The position numbers and the translations under genes are program-made. Shown in pieces: positions 7,589 to 12,996 of a DNA stretch of 12,996 nt. Source of the stretch: Candidatus Eiseniibacteriota bacterium (GTDB lineage: Bacteria > Eisenbacteria > RBG-16-71-46); the NCBI GenBank assembly GCA_005893185.1, contig VBOS01000193.1, positions 1 through 12,996 of the forward strand, in the 5' to 3' direction. A model generated the notes under the pieces. It did no database searches and was not told where the DNA came from. It saw only the letters and a program-made list of their open reading frames with translations. Position 1 is the stretch's first letter, and each line of letters begins with the position of its first letter.

Positions 7589-7616
7589 TTGAGCCTCCGT
7601 GCCGGGGCGCTATAGT
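7589..7616 (+). promoter_or_regulatory. Promoter of the SelW-like gene
   Basis: TTGAGC (7589-7594) and TATAGT (7611-7616) are spaced 16 bp apart. They lie in the 104-bp gap after the Lnt-like gene and about 42 bp before ATG 7658. A start site near 7623 gives a short leader holding the strong ribosome site at 7646-7651. Confidence 0.5.
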
Positions 7617-7657
7617 CGAAGCGGGACGTGGAACTTCCAACGCTCGGGAGGACAATC

Positions 7658-7879
7658 ATGCACCAGATGGAAATCACCTACTGCGTTCAGTGAAACTATC
7701 TGCCCCGCGCCGCCAGTTTGGCGGCCGAGATCAAGAAGTCCCGCGGCATCGAGACCAAGCTCACCAAGGGTTCGAGCGGACAGTTCGAGGTCGTGCTGGA
7801 TGGGAAGCTGATCTTCTCCAAGAAGGCACTCGGGCGCTTCCCCGAGACCAACGAGATCCTGGAGATGGTGCCGGCCTGA
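7658..7879 (+). CDS. SelW/Rdx-family selenoprotein with in-frame TGA (CVQU motif)
   Basis: The frame from ATG 7658 has GGGAGG 6 bp upstream and reads MHQMEITYCVQ, then TGA (7691-7693), then NYLPRAASLAAEIKK, and continues uninterrupted to a TGA stop at 7877-7879. The full product is 73 residues with Sec at position 12. Both sides of the TGA match the Rdx (SelW/SelT/SelH) family: YC-x-Q-C-NWLPRA at the redox motif of Cys relatives, then GxFEV..DG..I.SKK..GRFPE (41-63). The TGA falls exactly on the second Cys of CxxC, which is Sec in SelW. A hairpin just after the TGA fits a bacterial SECIS element. Family members have a thioredoxin-like fold and are thought to act as small cytoplasmic thiol/selenol oxidoreductases; the partner is unknown. 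Sec insertion needs selA/selB/selC/selD elsewhere in the genome. A TGC-to-TGA error or a nonsense mutation is the alternative. Confidence 0.83.
7709..7725 (+). promoter_or_regulatory. Candidate bacterial SECIS hairpin
   Basis: GCCGCC (7709-7714) pairs perfectly with GGCGGC (7720-7725) around the loop AGUUU. An extra A-U pair would leave a GUU loop. The loop starts 21 nt after the in-frame TGA and has G within its first two positions, matching the usual bacterial SECIS layout (apical loop roughly 16-37 nt after UGA, with a conserved G and nearby U). ATCT (7698-7701) may pair with AGAT (7728-7731) as a lower stem. It lies within coding sequence, as in other bacteria. Confidence 0.6.
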
Positions 7880-7896
7880 TTCGCCGCGAGGCGTGA

Positions 7897-7926
7897 CCGT
7901 CCGGCCGCACCTTGGGCCGGCGACGG
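7897..7926 (+). other. Intercistronic hairpin between SelW-like gene and phosphoribosyltransferase
   Basis: CCGTCCGGCC (7897-7906) pairs with GGCCG-GC-GACGG (7915-7926), with a 2-nt bulge and an 8-nt loop. No T-tract follows, so it is unlikely to be a full intrinsic terminator. It could reduce read-through or protect the mRNA end between the two genes. It stops 5 bp before the AGAGG ribosome site of the next gene. Confidence 0.35.
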
Positions 7927-7939
7927 GCCGAGAGGCATC

Positions 7940-8629
7940 GTGTTCGAGAGCCGGGAACGGGCCGCGGAGCTGCTCGCGCTGCGGCTCATGGCGTATCGCG
8001 GGCGGAATCCGCTGGTGCTGGGCATCCCGCGTGGCGCAGTGGTCATGGCGCGCGTGATCGCGCGCGAGCTGGGCGGCCAAGTGGATATCGCGCTTGTGCA
8101 CAAGCTGCGCGCGCCCCGCCAGCCGGAGCTCGCAATCGGCGCCGTGGACGAGGCCGGGAACATCGCGCTCGAGCCCTTCGCGGCCGAAGCCGGCGCGACC
8201 GAGCGCTATGTCCAGGCCGAGCGCGACGTCCAGCTCGCCGGCCTGCGCGCGCGCCGCTCGGCCTACACGCCGGCGCGGCCCGCGCTCGATCCCCGCGGCC
8301 GGGTGGTGATCGTGGTGGACGACGGCGTGGCGACCGGGGCCACCATGGCGGCGGCGCTGCACTCGCTGCGGGAGAAGGGGCCGGAGCGCCTGGTCGCGGC
8401 CGCGGGTGTGGCGGCTGCGGAAGCAGTCGATCGGTTGAGCGCGCTGGCCGACGAGGTCGCCGTGCTCGAGATCCCGCACGAGCTGGACGCCGTGAGCCTG
8501 TGGTTCCAGCACTTCCCGCAGGTGGAGGACGCCGAGGTCGTAGCGTTGCTGCGCGCGGCTGAGGGCGAGGCCGGCGGGCGCGAAACGCCCCCCAAGGTCG
8601 GGCCCAGCCCGGCGGCCGAAGCGCTGTGA
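7940..8629 (+). CDS. Phosphoribosyltransferase-family protein
   Basis: The start is GTG 7940 with AGAGG four bases before it, giving 229 residues. The type I phosphoribosyltransferase signature VVIVVDDGVATGAT (122-135) contains the acidic pair D127-D128 and the PRPP-binding loop. The N-terminal part (FESRERAAELLALRL, LGIPRGAVVMARVIA, VHKLRAPRQPELAIGAV) matches the widespread stand-alone PRTase-like family often found near dienelactone hydrolase or universal-stress genes. Its biochemical substrate is not established, so no base (orotate, adenine, uracil) can be assigned. The last 25 or so residues are low-complexity (Gly/Glu/Pro/Ala). It lies 60 bp after the selenoprotein gene on the same strand and ends 6 bp from the convergent HhH gene. 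Confidence 0.88.
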   Translation: MFESRERAAELLALRLMAYRGRNPLVLGIPRGAVVMARVIARELGGQVDIALVHKLRAPRQPELAIGAVDEAGNIALEPFAAEAGATERYVQAERDVQLAGLRARRSAYTPARPALDPRGRVVIVVDDGVATGATMAAALHSLREKGPERLVAAAGVAAAEAVDRLSALADEVAVLEIPHELDAVSLWFQHFPQVEDAEVVALLRAAEGEAGGRETPPKVGPSPAAEAL

Positions 8630-8635
8630 GCGGGT

Positions 8636-9565
8636 TCAGGCCGGCCGGGACGGGAGCGCGGAGGATCCGCCTCCCGAGCCGCTCGCCCGGGCCTTTGTCG
8701 CGGTCCGGTCGCGCAGCGCGCGGTAGTGGCGCTCGCACTCCGCCTCGCGGCCCCGCACGATGCGCAAGCCCTTGAGTCGGCCCACCTGCGACGTGATCAC
8801 CGTGCACTGGCGCTCGCCACCGGCAGCGTCGTAGTAGAGCACCACCCAATCGTGCGTTGCGCCCATCTCGTGCGCGCGCGGCGTGTTGGAGTAGAGCGCG
8901 GTGTAGTGCCTTTGGCCCCGCGCCGTGTGGAGCACCGGCAGCCACGCATCGGCCTTCGGATTCAGCCGACGCGGCGCGATCTTGCGCAGCGTTCCGGCCG
9001 CCGCCTTCTCGCGGTACTCGCGATCAACTTCCAGCAGCTCCGCCACGGTCGGCTCCTCGACGGGCCGCTGCGAGCGCGCCGCCGGCGGGCGCACGCGCCC
9101 GAGTCGGGCGGCGAGCGAGTCCACGATCCCCGCCACGCGCTTCGCCCCGAAGCGTGCGAGCTTGCCCAGCCGCCCGTCGTGCGCGGCCGCCTCCAGCTCC
9201 TCGAGCGTGTCGATCCCCAGCTCGCGATGGAGACGCTCGGCGAGCTTGCGGCCGATGCCGGGGACCGAGGCCAGCAGCAGCTCGGGCTCGCTCTCCCCGC
9301 GCAGGCGCTCGAGCATCGGCAGCCGACCGGTCTCGACCGCTGTGCGGATGAAGCGCGCGATGCCCTCCCCCACAGCGGGCAGCTCCATCAGCCCGTCCAC
9401 GCCCTGCTGCTCCAGGATCTCCGTCACAGGTTTCTCGAGCCCGAGCAGCGTCTGCGCGGCGTTGCGATACGCCTGGGCGCGGTAGGGATTCGCGCCCTGC
9501 TCGCCCAGGATCGATGCGGTCTCTTCCAGCAGACGCGCGATCTTGACGTTGACGGTCTCGGCCAT
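8636..9565 (-). CDS. Helix-hairpin-helix protein with PolX-like N-terminus
   Basis: ATG 9565 (MAETVNVKIARLLEE) is preferred over the longer ATG 9712 because residues before it are Arg/Gly-rich and would overlap the next gene. The product has 309 residues. Residues 1-155 resemble the N-terminal 8-kDa and fingers region of family X DNA polymerases, with HhH motifs LPAVGEGIARFI (62-73) and VPGIGRKLAERL (101-112) and a third helical HhH-like segment (136-151). These bind DNA backbone without sequence specificity. The nucleotidyltransferase palm of PolX, with its Asp triad, is absent. Instead residues about 207-285 form another conserved-looking domain (HYTALYSNTPRAHEMG, DWVVLYY, QCTVITS, GLRIVRGREAEC). 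I know this arrangement from many bacteria as an uncharacterised HhH protein, probably in DNA repair or DNA binding. It is last in a three-gene minus-strand group. Confidence 0.85.
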   Translation of the reverse strand: MAETVNVKIARLLEETASILGEQGANPYRAQAYRNAAQTLLGLEKPVTEILEQQGVDGLMELPAVGEGIARFIRTAVETGRLPMLERLRGESEPELLLASVPGIGRKLAERLHRELGIDTLEELEAAAHDGRLGKLARFGAKRVAGIVDSLAARLGRVRPPAARSQRPVEEPTVAELLEVDREYREKAAAGTLRKIAPRRLNPKADAWLPVLHTARGQRHYTALYSNTPRAHEMGATHDWVVLYYDAAGGERQCTVITSQVGRLKGLRIVRGREAECERHYRALRDRTATKARASGSGGGSSALPSRPA

Positions 9566-9609
9566 GGCAGAACTTTGGATGAAACGCGGGCCGTGCTCGA
9601 TCCAGCGCC

Positions 9610-9927
9610 TCAGGCGCCGGCCACCGCCTTCTCGTCGCCCGGCTCGAGCCCGCGCTCGCGGCACCACTTCATCATCCCGGGCTGCTTCGGGGATCGCGGG
9701 CGGAAGATCCATGCCCCGAACTGGATGTCGGTCTCGAACGAGAAGCCGAGGTCGGTCTCGATCGTGATGGGCTTCACGTCGTAGGGCCGCGGCGCGTCCT
9801 TCGGGCCGCGCGGTCCGACGCTGTCGGGCGGGAAGAAGTCGAGGATGTCCCAGAGCGGCACGTTGCGCTCGGTGAAGGTCCAGAGATCCTCGCGCGTGCG
9901 GATCGGGATGCGGCGGACGTCTCCCAT
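9610..9927 (-). CDS. Small conserved-looking protein of unknown function
   Basis: The frame encodes 105 residues from ATG 9927. I do not recognise it. It looks like a real soluble protein: rich in aromatic and acidic residues (DLWTFTERNVPLWDILDFFPPDS near 14-36; GFSFETDIQFGAWIFRPRSP near 61-80), with no signal peptide or membrane segment, unlike the Arg/Ala-rich overlapping frames. Its single Cys is in MMKWCRERG near the C-terminus. It lies 42 bp after the flavin reductase gene and 44 bp before the HhH gene, all on the minus strand, which suggests co-transcription. No strong ribosome site is seen. Confidence 0.62.
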   Translation of the reverse strand: MGDVRRIPIRTREDLWTFTERNVPLWDILDFFPPDSVGPRGPKDAPRPYDVKPITIETDLGFSFETDIQFGAWIFRPRSPKQPGMMKWCRERGLEPGDEKAVAGA

Positions 9928-9969
9928 TCGTCGCGGGCCGCGGCTAGGCCGCCGCCGATCGCGCGTGCC

Positions 9970-10587
9970 TCACCCGCCGCCTCCGCTCGGCGGCCCGGCG
10001 CGGGGACGCGCGTGGTGCACGACGTCCCGCACGATCGAGTAGCCGTCTTCGCCGAGCCGGCCGACGGGCCTGAGCTTCGCGATGTCCACTCGCCCGTCGG
10101 TCAGCACATCTTCCGCGACGTGCGCGCGCACGATCTCGCCCACGGTGAAGAAGGCGTCGCCCAGCTCGACGACGCGATGGAGCCGGCATTCCAGGCTGGC
10201 CGGCGACTCGCCAACTCGCGGCGACTGGACGAGGTCGGACTCCACGGGGGTGAGGCCTGTGAGCTGGAACTCGTCCACCTCCCGCGGCCAGTCGCCAGAT
10301 GCTTTCACCACCCGCTCGAGGAGCGGCTCGCTCACGGCGTTGACGACGAAATCACCGGTCTCCCGGATGTTGCGCAGCGTGTCCTTGTGCTCGCCCCCGC
10401 GCAGGTTGATCGAGATGCCGACGAGCGGCGGTCGGTTCGTGATCGGCATGAAGTAGGAGAAGGGAGCGACGTTGAGCACGCCGCCACTTCCGATGGTCGA
10501 GACGAACGCGATCGGGCGCGGCAGGACGATCCCGATCATGAAGCGGTACATCGCTCCGGGCGAGATGGCCTGAGGGTCGAGGATCAC
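9970..10587 (-). CDS. Flavin reductase-family protein (FMN-binding split barrel)
   Basis: This 205-residue protein starts at GTG 10587. The N-terminus, LDPQAISPGAMYRFMIGIVLPRPIAFVST, is characteristic of the DIM6/NTAB flavin reductase-like family, as are NVAPFSYFMPITNRPPLVGISI (39-60) and the KDTLRNIRETGDFVVN stretch (68-83). These proteins bind FMN in a split-barrel dimer and use NAD(P)H to reduce flavin, often serving a monooxygenase, but none is encoded here. The C-terminal tail (HHARPRAGPPSGGGG) is disordered. There is no recognisable ribosome site, but a GATACACT sequence ends 7 bp before the start codon, so the message may be leaderless. An internal ATG (residue 13) would remove conserved residues and is disfavoured. 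Confidence 0.9.
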   Translation of the reverse strand: MILDPQAISPGAMYRFMIGIVLPRPIAFVSTIGSGGVLNVAPFSYFMPITNRPPLVGISINLRGGEHKDTLRNIRETGDFVVNAVSEPLLERVVKASGDWPREVDEFQLTGLTPVESDLVQSPRVGESPASLECRLHRVVELGDAFFTVGEIVRAHVAEDVLTDGRVDIAKLRPVGRLGEDGYSIVRDVVHHARPRAGPPSGGGG

Positions 10588-10887
10588 GCGGCGCAGTGTA
10601 TCCGACGGGGCGCGGTGCTGCAGGCGCGCGCACCCGGTGTCCCCACACGTGTTACCTGCGACGCGATGCAGCGGGTGACAGGGTTACAGATCGCGGCAGT
10701 TCCACGGCGCGCGTGCGACCTCGCCGCCTTGCGGCGGCTGGGGTTCTCTCGCACGCGACGCGCGGGGCGGCGCGGCACGGCGTATGCCATACCCCATGGA
10801 GAACCCTCCTCCCGGCGCATTCGCCGAACCGGCCTTCGCTCCGGACGGGTTGAACCGGGTGACCGCGCGATGCGGTCGGAGGGTGTC
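10588..10887. other. 300-bp divergent intergenic region
   Basis: This region separates the flavin reductase (minus) from the second secreted protein (plus). It holds the 8-bp palindrome ACACGTGT (10645-10652) and the inverted repeat GTATG-C-CATAC near 10782-10792, about 100 bp before the plus-strand start. I see no convincing plus-strand promoter hexamers and no convincing gene, although one long overlapping open frame crosses it. Confidence 0.4.
10595..10600 (-). promoter_or_regulatory. -10 element of the flavin reductase gene, possibly leaderless
   Basis: Read on the minus strand, TACACT follows GGA (GGATACACT) and ends 7 bp before GTG 10587. A start site about 7 nt downstream would fall at the start codon. 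The -35 position (CTGCAG, 17-bp spacer) matches poorly, so the call rests on the -10 and on the absence of a ribosome site. Confidence 0.3.
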
Positions 10888-11811
10888 ATGCAGTCTCGCT
10901 ACCCGCTGCGCGCCGCTTCCGCTCTGTTCACGCTCGTCCTGTGCTCGCTCCTCGCCAGGCCGGGCGCGCCCGACGCACTTCAGTCGTTGCCCGCAGGCGA
11001 CTCCCCGGTTGGAGCCATGGTTCGGCTGCTCGCGAGCTATAGGCTCGAGCGCCTCGACGACTACGCCCCGCTCCTGCTGCCGGGCTTCCGCTTCTTCTTC
11101 GGCGACTCGGCATCGAGGGCGGCCTATCCGGAGGGATTCACGCGCGTGGACGAGCTGGCGTCCGCGCGGCACCTGTTCGAGGGCTTCACGGACGCATCCG
11201 GCGTGCGGCACCCCGCGGCGCGGTCGATCGAGTCCTCGCTCGACACGGTCTGCGTCGGCTCCGAGCCGGAAGAGCCGGACTCCGCGGCTCAGTACCAGGT
11301 CGTGGTTGCGTGCGGCCTGCGCCTGCACATCGAGTTCGATGACGATACGGAGTTGGACGTCGGCCCCGCGTGCCACGAGTTCCACTTCGCGCGCGGGGAC
11401 GTCGCAGCGCGCGGGCCGGATCAGCCCGGGGACGCCGACCACTGGTACCTGTGGCGCTGGGTGGAATCGTCATCGTGCGAAGCCATGGCCACGGCGCGCG
11501 CGCTCGCGTCGCGGTCGCCTGCGCTCGAGGCGGCCGCGGGGAGTCCCGGCCCACCCCGGATCTTGAGCGTGCCGAATCCAGCGCACGGCGTTGTGAGCGT
11601 GTCGGTGCGTCTGACAGGCCGCGAGCCGGCGCGGCTCATCATGTTCGACGTCGCCGGCCGCCGCGTGCTCGACCAGGATCTGGGCGCTCCGGGCGAGGCG
11701 GTGAGCCGGTTCGAGCTGCGCGGGACGGCCGGGCTCCCGGCCGGGCTCTACTGGCTGCGCGCCACGCAGGGCGGTCGCATCGGGCCGGCGAAAGCGGTGG
11801 TGCTGCTGTGA
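10888..11811 (+). CDS. Secreted protein with C-terminal sorting-like beta domain
   Basis: ATG 10888 is chosen because GGAGGG lies 4 bp upstream and a signal peptide follows (MQSRYPLRAASALFTLVLCSLLA); the longer open frame reaching back to 10012 is spurious. The product has 307 residues. Residues about 40-195 form a compact domain I cannot assign: MVRLLASYRLERLDDYAPLL, then FRFFFGD, ARHLFEGF and DHWYLWRWVE. The length and the opening pattern recall NTF2/SnoaL-like cone folds seen in secreted proteins of this type of organism, but that is a guess. After an Ala/Ser linker, residues 224-307 (ILSVPNPAHGVVSVSVRL ... MFDVAGRRV ... GLPAGLYWLRA) are a FlgD-like/Por-type C-terminal beta domain, like the end of the large protein at 1902-4841. 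It is probably outer-surface or released. Confidence 0.82.
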   Translation: MQSRYPLRAASALFTLVLCSLLARPGAPDALQSLPAGDSPVGAMVRLLASYRLERLDDYAPLLLPGFRFFFGDSASRAAYPEGFTRVDELASARHLFEGFTDASGVRHPAARSIESSLDTVCVGSEPEEPDSAAQYQVVVACGLRLHIEFDDDTELDVGPACHEFHFARGDVAARGPDQPGDADHWYLWRWVESSSCEAMATARALASRSPALEAAAGSPGPPRILSVPNPAHGVVSVSVRLTGREPARLIMFDVAGRRVLDQDLGAPGEAVSRFELRGTAGLPAGLYWLRATQGGRIGPAKAVVLL

Positions 11812-11886
11812 CTACAGCTGCGCGAAGGCGGAGGGCGGCCGGCGGACGGTGACGAGGCGCCCGCCGGGGCCATGCTCCCGTTCGGC

Positions 11887-11912
11887 GCGGGGGCGCCCTC
11901 GCGCGCCCCCGC
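11887..11912. terminator. Strong GC hairpin between convergent genes
   Basis: GCGGGGGCGC (11887-11896) and GCGCCCCCGC (11903-11912) form a perfect 10-bp stem with a 6-nt loop. It sits between the stops of two convergent genes (11811 plus, 11926 minus), 13 bp from the latter. Neither side has a T-tract, so it would be a non-canonical, possibly bidirectional, terminator or mRNA 3'-end stabiliser. Confidence 0.5.
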
Positions 11913-11925
11913 TACCCTCGAGCTT

Positions 11926-12780
11926 CTACTTGTCGCCTGCCACGCCGGCCGCCTGGTCCTTGAGCGGCCCCACGCCCTCCCGTCCGGGATGGTCGGGGAT
12001 CGTGATGCCGACCTCGGCGATGTTGTTCTCGAAGTTGGACTCCGGGAGCTGGTGGCACACGCCCGGATGGAGCGGGTCCGCGTTGCGGCACGGCTCGCCG
12101 CCCTGCGGGACGAATCCCGGGTTCACCGTGATGCGAATGATGTACTCGCCGGGCGGCACCACCGCCTGGCCGTCCCCCCCGTCGAGCACGAAGTACTGGC
12201 CCTGAAGCTTCCACCAGTACACGTCCGACCAGCCTTTGCTGATGCCCTGGTTGCCCGGCACTCCGACCGCGCCGCAGCTCCTGAACTTGTAGTCGTTGTT
12301 ATTGGGGCCCGGGTAGGCTCCGTACTTCTCGAGATCGAGCATGCAGAAGCCGCGCTTGGCGGCGCGCCACACGTGGCCCGTGTTGGGGTCGATCAGCTCG
12401 TAGAGCGCGTAATGGCGGAAATGGTAGTGATGGTGGCAGGTGGCGAACTCGTACAGGCCGTCGTTCGCCTGGATGTGCGCGTTCGGGTCGCCGACGAACA
12501 GGTCGGCGTCGCCGATGTTGGGCGTCCCGACCGAGAAGCGAACGATGGGGTGATCGCCGGGCACGACGCTCCCCTCCTGGACGTCGCAAGCTGAGGCATC
12601 GAACGTTTCCACGCGCACGATCCAATGCTGACGCAGCAGGCCCTGATCCACGATCAGGTCGGGGGTGCCGTCCTGATCGACCTCGATCGTCTTGGTCGCG
12701 CGCGCCGCCCCGGGTGCGACGAGCGATGCCGCGAGCAGGAATCCGAGAACGGTGCGGAAGCGGGCGAGAATGGCTCTCAT
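11926..12780 (-). CDS. Lysyl oxidase-family protein, exported
   Basis: The protein has 284 residues from ATG 12780, with AAGGAG 7 bp upstream (6 bp from AGGAGA's end). A signal peptide (residues 1-28, ending ARA) sends it to the periplasm or outside. Lysyl oxidases are copper amine oxidases that convert peptidyl lysine to aldehyde using a lysine tyrosylquinone cofactor. The copper site CHHHYH (115-120; H116, H118, H120) matches the animal CHQHYH. The two residues that would form the cofactor are also present: K142 in AAKRGFCMLD (compare HKASFCLED) and Y188 in SDVYWW (compare YDTYG). PPGEYIIRITVNPGFV and NFENNIAEVGI continue the match to the conserved core. Asp-rich PDLIVDQGLL near the N-terminus is common in bacterial members. 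Bacterial substrates are unknown; crosslinking of surface proteins is a guess. Transcribed alone from its own promoter. Confidence 0.92.
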   Translation of the reverse strand: MRAILARFRTVLGFLLAASLVAPGAARATKTIEVDQDGTPDLIVDQGLLRQHWIVRVETFDASACDVQEGSVVPGDHPIVRFSVGTPNIGDADLFVGDPNAHIQANDGLYEFATCHHHYHFRHYALYELIDPNTGHVWRAAKRGFCMLDLEKYGAYPGPNNNDYKFRSCGAVGVPGNQGISKGWSDVYWWKLQGQYFVLDGGDGQAVVPPGEYIIRITVNPGFVPQGGEPCRNADPLHPGVCHQLPESNFENNIAEVGITIPDHPGREGVGPLKDQAAGVAGDK

Positions 12781-12853
12781 GGGGGTCTCCTTCTCGGCTT
12801 AAGGGGGCTCGTCGTGAGCACGAACGGCATGTCGTCCCTGAGGGATGAGGGCT

Positions 12854-12868
12854 CCCGGATTCTCCGGG
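12854..12868 (-). other. Hairpin in the lysyl oxidase leader
   Basis: CCCGGA-GAA-TCCGGG on the minus strand is a perfect 6-bp stem with a 3-nt loop, very close to the predicted transcript 5' end (about 12870). Two more short inverted repeats follow in the same leader: TCCCT-G-AGGGA (12835-12845) and TCGTG-AG-CACGA (12812-12823). They may form a structured 5' UTR or be operators; no known riboswitch is recognised. Confidence 0.4.
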
Positions 12869-12876
12869 CGTCGAGG

Positions 12877-12905
12877 AGTCTAGGACCGGGCCACTCGAGC
12901 AACAA
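12877..12905 (-). promoter_or_regulatory. Promoter of the lysyl oxidase gene
   Basis: On the minus strand TTGTTG (12905-12900) and TAGACT (12882-12877) are 17 bp apart. Transcription would start near 12870, giving a leader of about 90 nt before ATG 12780. This is one of the best promoter matches in the window. Confidence 0.5.
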
Positions 12906-12925
12906 GACCGAAATGGGGGAGACTT

Positions 12926-12945
12926 GCTTGCCCGCGGCCGCAAGC
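12926..12945. other. Inverted repeat near the right edge
   Basis: GCTTGC (12926-12931) and GCAAGC (12940-12945) flank CCGCGGCC. It lies upstream of the lysyl oxidase promoter and may be the end signal of a gene to the right, or an operator. No T-tract follows on either strand. The rest of 12946-12996 shows nothing I can assign. Confidence 0.3.
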
Positions 12946-12996
12946 GCCGCCCCGGCCGGGCTCAGCGCCGGCGCACGCCGCCCTCCGGCACCGCCA

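Noticed and set aside
5814..7655. 613-codon minus-strand open frame across the Lnt-like gene
   Set aside because: Arg/His/Asp/Ala-rich low-complexity translation antisense to a clear membrane enzyme; typical of GC-rich shadow frames.
7599..7896. Two short frames (7519-7896 and 7599-7811) overlapping the selenoprotein gene
   Set aside because: They have no homology-like features; the interrupted third frame explains the region fully.
10012..10887. Long plus-strand extension upstream of the second secreted protein
   Set aside because: It is antisense to the flavin reductase gene, and the real start at 10888 has a good ribosome site followed by a signal peptide.
12962..12996. Possible C-terminal end of a minus-strand gene entering from the right (AVPEGGVRRR then TGA)
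   Set aside because: Only about 11 codons are visible, too few to distinguish from chance in GC-rich DNA.

Overview
The window is GC-rich, densely coded bacterial DNA. Two secreted proteins end in FlgD-like/Por-type C-terminal beta domains. Together with the diderm-type gene set (signal peptides, an Lnt-like acyltransferase homologue, MurB), this suggests an uncultured Gram-negative lineage such as Candidatus Eisenbacteria or another FCB-related phylum. That placement is an inference from protein style, not a measurement. I see no rRNA, tRNA, CRISPR array, insertion sequence or phage gene.

Layout, left to right. A minus-strand pair opens the window: an exported phospholipase D-like protein with two HKD motifs, followed one base later by the start of a membrane protein that runs off the left edge. 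Divergent from these is a 979-residue secreted protein with three 70-residue InlB-like repeats, an inserted SprB-like repeat and a C-terminal sorting-like domain. It converges, with an 11-bp stop-to-stop overlap, on murB (minus), which carries a perfect 24-bp in-frame tandem duplication beside its catalytic serine. Divergent from murB is a plus-strand series: an Lnt-like CN-hydrolase membrane protein, a 73-codon gene interrupted by an in-frame TGA, and a phosphoribosyltransferase. These converge on a minus-strand series: a flavin reductase-family protein, a small unknown protein, and a helix-hairpin-helix protein resembling the N-terminus of family X DNA polymerases. The right end has a second secreted protein with a sorting-like tail (plus), a strong GC hairpin, and a lysyl oxidase-family protein (minus) with its own promoter.

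The most notable item is the small gene at 7658-7879. Read through its in-frame TGA, it is a complete SelW/Rdx-family thioredoxin-like protein with the redox motif C-V-Q-U. The TGA sits exactly where relatives have the second Cys (or Sec) of CxxC/CxxU. A 6-7-bp hairpin with a G/U-containing loop starts about 15 nt after the TGA, as expected of a bacterial SECIS element. It also has a strong ribosome binding site and a good promoter. Standard gene finding would miss or split it.

Functionally the window mixes cell-envelope work (murB, Lnt-like protein, exported PLD, membrane protein, lysyl oxidase, two surface proteins) with redox and nucleotide housekeeping (selenoprotein, flavin reductase, phosphoribosyltransferase, HhH protein). 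Apart from the adjacent same-strand groups, there is no evidence of one dedicated multi-gene system.
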